Below, piece after piece: positions 8,771 to 12,103 of a stretch of 12,103 nucleotides of DNA. Source of the stretch: Vulcanimicrobiota bacterium (GTDB lineage: Bacteria > Eremiobacterota > Eremiobacteria > Baltobacterales > Baltobacteraceae). Numbering within the stretch: the first letter of the stretch is position 1; each line of letters opens with the position of its first letter. The stretch is from assembly GCA_028287545.1 (NCBI GenBank), contig JAQBPL010000138.1, forward strand, positions 1-12,103. The letters run 5' to 3'. Position numbers and translations under genes: made by a program. The notes below the pieces were generated by a model that saw only the letters and a list, made by a program, of their open reading frames with translations, ran no database searches and was not told the DNA's origin.

Positions 8771-8854
8771 AGGCCGCTCCCCCCGCTCGCCAACGCTCCA
8801 CAGACCAGCCTCGGTCGTCCACGGGAAAGAAAAGTTGTCCCCGCCCCCTCCACA
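8745..8854. promoter_or_regulatory. Five TCCAC(A/G) motifs with alternating 21/31-bp spacing
   Basis: TCCACG (8745), TCCACA (8766), TCCACA (8797), TCCACG (8818) and TCCACA (8849) start at intervals of 21, 31, 21 and 31 bp. These are two and three helical turns, with an overall 52-bp period. The bases between are not conserved, so this is not a simple tandem duplication. The array covers the yqeG start and the gap before nrdJ. TCCACA is the 3' part of the DnaA box (TTATCCACA), but the first three bases do not match. The binding protein is unknown. Confidence 0.45.
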
Positions 8855-8877
8855 AGGTTTCCCATCTGCGGTACAAT
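8849..8877 (+). promoter_or_regulatory. Possible upstream nrdJ promoter
   Basis: TCCACA (8849-8854, four of six matches to TTGACA) and TACAAT (8872-8877, five of six to TATAAT) are exactly 17 bp apart. The -10 hexamer lies inside the first NrdR-like box, which is the usual place for NrdR repression. The -35 overlaps the last TCCAC motif, so one of the two readings may be accidental. Confidence 0.4.
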
Positions 8878-8886
8878 ATCTAGTAC
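8871..8886 (+). promoter_or_regulatory. NrdR-like box 1
   Basis: GTACAATATCTAGTAC matches the published NrdR box ACACWATATATWGTGT at 12 of 16 positions and is nearly palindromic itself. NrdR is the ATP/dATP-sensing repressor of ribonucleotide reductase genes. It lies upstream of nrdJ and overlaps a candidate -10 element. Confidence 0.6.
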
Positions 8887-8900
8887 AGCCTGGCGATGGA

Positions 8901-8916
8901 GACCACTAGATGGTGT
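8901..8916 (+). promoter_or_regulatory. NrdR-like box 2
   Basis: GACCACTAGATGGTGT matches the NrdR consensus at 10 of 16 positions, with a strong right half (GGTGT). It starts 30 bp after box 1, about three helical turns. NrdR sites usually come in pairs at about this spacing, which supports a weak site that would not be convincing alone. Confidence 0.5.
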
Positions 8917-8946
8917 GCCCCCGTCGCTCTTGGGCACTCTGGAGTC

Positions 8947-8975
8947 TTGACGGAATCGAACATTTGTTCGATACT
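8947..8975 (+). promoter_or_regulatory. nrdJ: Probable nrdJ promoter (-35/-10)
   Basis: TTGACG (8947-8952, five of six) and GATACT (8970-8975, four of six) are separated by exactly 17 bp. Transcription would begin near 8982, giving a leader of about 40 bases before the ATG at 9024. The spacer holds the LexA-like operator, so bound repressor would block RNA polymerase. Confidence 0.55.
8955..8972. promoter_or_regulatory. LexA (SOS) box-like operator in nrdJ promoter
   Basis: ATCGAAC-ATTT-GTTCGAT is a perfect inverted repeat with 7-bp arms and a 4-bp centre. Its core, CGAAC-N4-GTTCG, is the LexA operator of Gram-positive bacteria, and TCGAAC-N4-GTTCGA is the mycobacterial form. It lies between and touches the -35 and -10 hexamers, the expected place for repression. 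A lexA gene is not in the window. Confidence 0.7.
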
Positions 8976-9005
8976 GGAAAGCCCCGTTTCGAGCGCATCG
9001 CGACC

Positions 9006-9012
9006 GAGAGGA
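9006..9012 (+). promoter_or_regulatory. Ribosome-binding site of nrdJ
   Basis: GAGAGGA ends 11 bases before the ATG at 9024. It supports that start over the in-frame ATG at 8910, which directly follows a TAG and has no such site. Confidence 0.5.
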
Positions 9013-9023
9013 TTGCAGCCGGC

Positions 9024-12000
9024 ATGAAGTTTGCGCGTACCTATTCGACTACTGGTGATCCCTACGCTGGGATCGCCTTTGAGCCGCGCACGTCCCGGAT
9101 CGTGAACCCCGACGGGAAGGTGGTCTTCGAGCTCAAGGATGCTCAGATCCCCACGGGCTGGTCCCAAGTCGCGACGGATATCATCGCCCAGAAGTACTTC
9201 CGCAAGGCCGGCGTCCCGGACGCGACCGTCCGCGTCCCCGAAGAGGGGATCCCCGAATGGCTGTGGCGTTCCGAGGCGGCGTCCGATGCGAAGTTCGGCC
9301 CCGAGACCGACGCTCGCCAGGTGTTCCACCGGCTGGCCGGCTGCTGGGCCTACTGGGGTTACAAGAACGGCTACTTCGACGACGAGTTCCAGGCGCGCGC
9401 CTACTATGACGAGATGTGCGCGATGCTCGCGCGCCAAATCGGCGCCCCGAACTCGCCGCAATGGTTCAACACCGGCCTGCACTGGGCGTACGGCATCTCC
9501 GGCCCCGCGCAAGGCCACTGGTACGTCGACGCCAAGACCGGCGAACTCGCCCAGTCGACCTCGGCGTACGAGCATCCGGCACCGCATGCGTGCTTGCCGT
9601 ACGACGCTCCCGTGTCGACGCCGGACGGCCCGGTCGCGATCGGTAAGATCGTTGAAAACGGGCTGATCGGTTTGACCGTCTTCGACTCAGTCGGCACGAC
9701 GAAGATTGTTGACGTGAAGCACAACGGCCGGAAGCCGGTGATGCGCGTCAATCTTGCAAATGGCAAATCGTTTGAAGCGACCGGCGATCATGTCGTTCTC
9801 GCTCGTCGCGACGCATCGCAGCCCTACCAGTGGCTCGATGTGCGCGACCTCGGCCAAAATTGGTCTGTGATCGAGCGGATCGACTTTCAGACGTCGTACG
9901 CCGAGCGCGTAGAACTCGTGCAGCAGCGGTCGCGCACAAAAGTATTGGAGGCTCCGCCAAAACACGAGCTCATCGGCACGCGCGACGTTGGCGTTATCAG
10001 TGTTGATTCACTCGGAGTAGAAGATGTCTATGACATCGAGACCGAAAGCCACACCTTCCTGACGAACGATATCATCGTTCACAACTGCTTTATCCAGAGC
10101 GTCAGCGACGATCTCGTGAATGAAGGCGGTATCATGGACCTGTGGGTTCGTGAAGCGCGCATCTTTAAATACGGATCAGGTACAGGAAGCAACTTCTCGT
10201 ACATCCGCGGCGAAGGTGAGAAGCTTTCTGGCGGCGGCACGTCGTCGGGGCTGATGTCGTTCTTGAAGGTCGGCGACCGGGCGGCCGGCGCGATCAAGTC
10301 GGGCGGCACGACCCGCCGCGCTGCCAAGATGGTCTGCCTCGATCTCGATCATCCCGACATCGAAGAGTTCATCTCGTGGAAGGTGACCGAGGAGCAGAAA
10401 GTCTCGGACCTCGTCATCGGTTCGATCACGTTCGAGAAGCATCTCAACGCCATCATGAAGGCCGCCACCGACGAGAAGCTGCCTGAAACGGCTCGTCTCG
10501 ATCCGGCGCTGAATCCTGGCCTGAAGTCCGTAATCCGCGCCGCCCTCGGCGCCGGGATCCCGCAGGGGAACATCCAGTACGCGCTCGACTTCGCTCGCCA
10601 GGGCTACAAAGATCTCGCGATCGAGACGTACGACACGAACTGGGATTCGAAAGCCTACGGCACCGTTTCGGGTCAGAACTCGAACAACTCGGTCCGCATC
10701 CCGAACGAGTTCTTCGCGCGCCTCGACGCCAACCAGTCCTGGGACCTGGTCCCGCGCCGCAGCAAATACGGCGACGGCGGATCGAAGGCGATCAAGTCCG
10801 TGCCGGCTGCCGATCTGTGGGAGCGCATCGCGGTCGCGGCGTGGCAGTGCGCCGACCCCGGCGTTCAGTACGACACGACCATAAACGAATGGCACACCTG
10901 CCCGTCCGACGGTCGCATCAACGCAAGTAACCCGTGCGTCACCGCCGATACTCGCGTTTCCACTCGCGAGGGCATCAAACTCGTCCGCGACCTAGTCGGC
11001 CAGCAATTTGACGCAATGGTCGATGGCGTTCCGCACGCGACTACCGACCGCGGCTTCTTCTTCACCGGAAACAAGCCCGTCTTCGCTTTGCTCGCCGCCG
11101 ATGGAACGGAGCTGCTGAAGGCGACGGGTAACCATCTCGTTCGCATCGTCACTCCCGAAGGACGCGAAGAATGGCGTGCCGTCGGGGATTTGCAGGCGGG
11201 CGATCTGCTCGCGGTCCACGACACGACGACGCCGGGCGCGCATCCGATCGTCGAGCGCCTTTCGAGCCGCGGACTAGTTCGCAGCATGGCTCACGTGCTC
11301 GTTACAGCCGGAGCGGACGCTCCCGGGTCAACTTCCCGCCGCTACGTCGTACTCGAGGGAGTCGTCGCGCGGGGCATCGAGCCGGTGTACGACTGCACGG
11401 TTCCTTCCGTACATGCCTTTGACGCGAACGGCTTGTACGTCCACAACTGCTCCGAATACATGTTCCTCGACGACACGGCGTGCTTTGCACCGGAGACGCG
11501 GATCAGCACGCCGTGGGGTCTGCGTACGGTCGAAGACCTGTTCCTCTCCCAGGAGATGGGCGAGCGGGTCATGATCACGACGGATCTCCAGGGCGAACAC
11601 GACCATCGCCGCCGCTCGACCAACCGTCCGGCATACGTGACGAAGGTCGGCAAGCGGAACGTCTTCCGCATGACGCTCAAGGATGGACGCGTCATCCGCA
11701 CGACCGGCGACCACAAGTTCCTCACTGATACCGGTGAATGGAAGCGCCTCGACGCACTCGAGGTCGGCTCCGACCGGGTCGCGATTCGCGAGTCGGGCGA
11801 TACGGTCACGTTCTCATCCGATCCGCTCGAACTCAAGCGCTGGCAGATGATGGGCTGGCTAACCGGGGACGGCGTCTACAGCGAAGACACCGTAGCGTTG
11901 GTGTTCGGTCCGACGCAGGGCGACACCGGCAGCGTGATGACGCCGGAACTCAGCCGCCTCAAGATGACGTCAGCGGACGTCGGCGGCGCCACGTTCCCGC

Positions 12001-12103
12001 CGTCGGTTCGCCAGTCGCGGCTTGCGATGCAGCGCAACAGCGTGATGCAGACGACCGCGACGCAGAAGTCGCTGATCGACATGCTGGAATTGCGCTACGG
12101 CTA
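9024..12103 (+). CDS. nrdJ: Class II (adenosylcobalamin-dependent) ribonucleotide reductase with three inteins, 3' end beyond window
   Basis: One uninterrupted frame of 1026 codons runs to the right edge. The host (extein) parts are residues 1-189, 355-637 and 809-819. Joined, they give a class II RNR: QVATDIIAQKYFRKAG and NSPQWFNTGLHWAYG near the N-terminus, HAC-FIQSVSDDLVNEGGIMDLW, KYGSGTGSNFS, GGTTRRAAKMVCLDLDHPDI, SGQNSNNSVRIPNEF, and NASNPCSEYMFLDDTAC with the active-site NPCSE motif. NrdJ makes deoxyribonucleotides with or without oxygen by a cobalamin-generated thiyl radical. Inteins fill residues 190-354, 638-808 and 820 onward. The remaining catalytic barrel and C-terminal tail lie outside. 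The start fits family N-termini; an in-frame ATG at 8910 would add 38 residues with poor coding bias. Predicted control by NrdR and LexA. No split or frameshift is seen. Confidence 0.96.
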   Translation, partial: MKFARTYSTTGDPYAGIAFEPRTSRIVNPDGKVVFELKDAQIPTGWSQVATDIIAQKYFRKAGVPDATVRVPEEGIPEWLWRSEAASDAKFGPETDARQVFHRLAGCWAYWGYKNGYFDDEFQARAYYDEMCAMLARQIGAPNSPQWFNTGLHWAYGISGPAQGHWYVDAKTGELAQSTSAYEHPAPHACLPYDAPVSTPDGPVAIGKIVENGLIGLTVFDSVGTTKIVDVKHNGRKPVMRVNLANGKSFEATGDHVVLARRDASQPYQWLDVRDLGQNWSVIERIDFQTSYAERVELVQQRSRTKVLEAPPKHELIGTRDVGVISVDSLGVEDVYDIETESHTFLTNDIIVHNCFIQSVSDDLVNEGGIMDLWVREARIFKYGSGTGSNFSYIRGEGEKLSGGGTSSGLMSFLKVGDRAAGAIKSGGTTRRAAKMVCLDLDHPDIEEFISWKVTEEQKVSDLVIGSITFEKHLNAIMKAATDEKLPETARLDPALNPGLKSVIRAALGAGIPQGNIQYALDFARQGYKDLAIETYDTNWDSKAYGTVSGQNSNNSVRIPNEFFARLDANQSWDLVPRRSKYGDGGSKAIKSVPAADLWERIAVAAWQCADPGVQYDTTINEWHTCPSDGRINASNPCVTADTRVSTREGIKLVRDLVGQQFDAMVDGVPHATTDRGFFFTGNKPVFALLAADGTELLKATGNHLVRIVTPEGREEWRAVGDLQAGDLLAVHDTTTPGAHPIVERLSSRGLVRSMAHVLVTAGADAPGSTSRRYVVLEGVVARGIEPVYDCTVPSVHAFDANGLYVHNCSEYMFLDDTACFAPETRISTPWGLRTVEDLFLSQEMGERVMITTDLQGEHDHRRRSTNRPAYVTKVGKRNVFRMTLKDGRVIRTTGDHKFLTDTGEWKRLDALEVGSDRVAIRESGDTVTFSSDPLELKRWQMMGWLTGDGVYSEDTVALVFGPTQGDTGSVMTPELSRLKMTSADVGGATFPPSVRQSRLAMQRNSVMQTTATQKSLIDMLELRYG
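9591..10085 (+). mobile_element. Intein 1 of NrdJ (mini-intein, 165 aa)
   Basis: The intein starts at Cys190 of the precursor (block A, CLPYDAPVSTPDGPVAIGKI). Block B is KSFEATGDHVVL with the Thr-x-x-His motif at intein residues 64-67. It ends with block F/G, VYDIETESHTFLTNDIIVHN, followed by Cys355. Cys1, the penultimate His, the terminal Asn and the +1 Cys are all present, so it should be splicing-competent (class 1). No LAGLIDADG or HNH motif is present and the length leaves no room for an endonuclease. Insertion is between HA and CFIQSV. About 29% of codons end in A or T, clearly more than in host parts such as mid extein 1, which suggests foreign origin. Confidence 0.95.
10935..11447 (+). 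mobile_element. Intein 2 of NrdJ (mini-intein, 171 aa)
   Basis: The intein starts at Cys638 (CVTADTRVSTREGIKLVRDL). Block B is ELLKATGNHLVRI, with the key His at intein residue 67. It ends VYDCTVPSVHAFDANGLYVHN before Cys809. All class 1 splicing residues are present, and no endonuclease motif is seen. It interrupts the active-site motif as NP|CSE, so the predicted thiyl-radical Cys is the +1 nucleophile. A second Cys lies in block F (YDC). The region between blocks B and F is short, as in inteins that have lost their endonuclease. It is not closely similar in sequence to intein 1 outside the splicing blocks. Confidence 0.95.
11481..12103 (+). mobile_element. Intein 3 of NrdJ, with LAGLIDADG-type endonuclease domain, cut by window edge
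   Basis: The intein starts at Cys820 (CFAPETRISTPWGLRTVEDLF), directly after FLDDTA. Block B is GRVIRTTGDHKFL, with His at intein residue 78. Then WKRLDALEVGSDRVAI closes the first splicing half. WQMMGWLTGDGVYS (intein residues 121-134) fits the first LAGLIDADG (DOD) motif of a homing endonuclease. At least 207 residues are visible with no C-terminal splicing block yet, so this is a large intein. Second DOD motif, terminal His-Asn and +1 residue lie outside. The expected C-extein continues with NLASLNL after Cys, by family comparison. Endonuclease activity cannot be judged from this part. Confidence 0.92.

Noticed and set aside
8745..8854. Replication origin with DnaA boxes
   Set aside because: Only TCCACA of the box matches, there is no AT-rich unwinding tract, and no dnaA, dnaN or gyr genes are nearby.
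8910..9023. In-frame upstream ATG that would extend NrdJ by 38 residues
   Set aside because: It directly follows a TAG, has no ribosome-binding site, uses codons unlike the gene, and would put the LexA-like promoter inside the coding region. The family N-terminus fits the ATG at 9024.
9591..11447. Group I or II introns instead of inteins in nrdJ
   Set aside because: The frame stays open through both insertions, and the insertions encode complete protein-splicing blocks with Cys1 and terminal His-Asn.

Overview
The window comes from a GC-rich bacterium; nearly all codons in the real genes end in G or C. The species cannot be told from this stretch. The gene set (single-chain ValS, class II ribonucleotide reductase, a three-subunit molybdenum aldehyde oxidoreductase) is bacterial. 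A site of the CGAAC-N4-GTTCG type, the LexA operator of Gram-positive and actinobacterial lineages, argues against a typical gammaproteobacterium. An uncultured GC-rich lineage such as Eremiobacterota is only a guess.

Layout. (1) Positions 1-760, minus strand: the N-terminal half of a CoA-acylating methylmalonate-semialdehyde dehydrogenase (MmsA), cut by the left edge. (2) Positions 761-914: a divergent intergenic region with a perfect 18-bp palindrome. (3) Positions 915-4500, plus strand: three overlapping genes with ATGA junctions for a PaoABC/YagTSR-type aldehyde oxidoreductase, with [2Fe-2S], FAD/[4Fe-4S] and molybdenum subunits. (4) Positions 4495-4654: a large inverted-repeat element that contains the stop codons of both convergent neighbours, paoC and valS. 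(5) Positions 8770 down to 4649, minus strand: a likely operon yqeG - haloacid dehalogenase-like gene - small acidic ORF - valS. (6) Positions 8745-9023: a dense regulatory region with five helically phased TCCAC motifs, a pair of NrdR-like boxes and a LexA-like operator inside a -35/-10 promoter. (7) Position 9024 to the right edge, plus strand: nrdJ, the adenosylcobalamin-dependent class II ribonucleotide reductase, interrupted by three in-frame inteins.

The nrdJ gene is the most notable part. The three inteins (165 aa, 171 aa, and at least 207 aa running off the window) sit directly in front of three conserved cysteines: HA|CFIQ, NP|CSEY and TA|C. By comparison with the RNR family these should be the two redox cysteines and the thiyl-radical cysteine of the active site. 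Inteins 1 and 2 are mini-inteins without an endonuclease. Intein 3 shows a LAGLIDADG-type block. Only 11 host residues separate inteins 2 and 3. The enzyme would stay inactive until all three splice, and its promoter appears to combine nucleotide-pool (NrdR) and DNA-damage (LexA) control.
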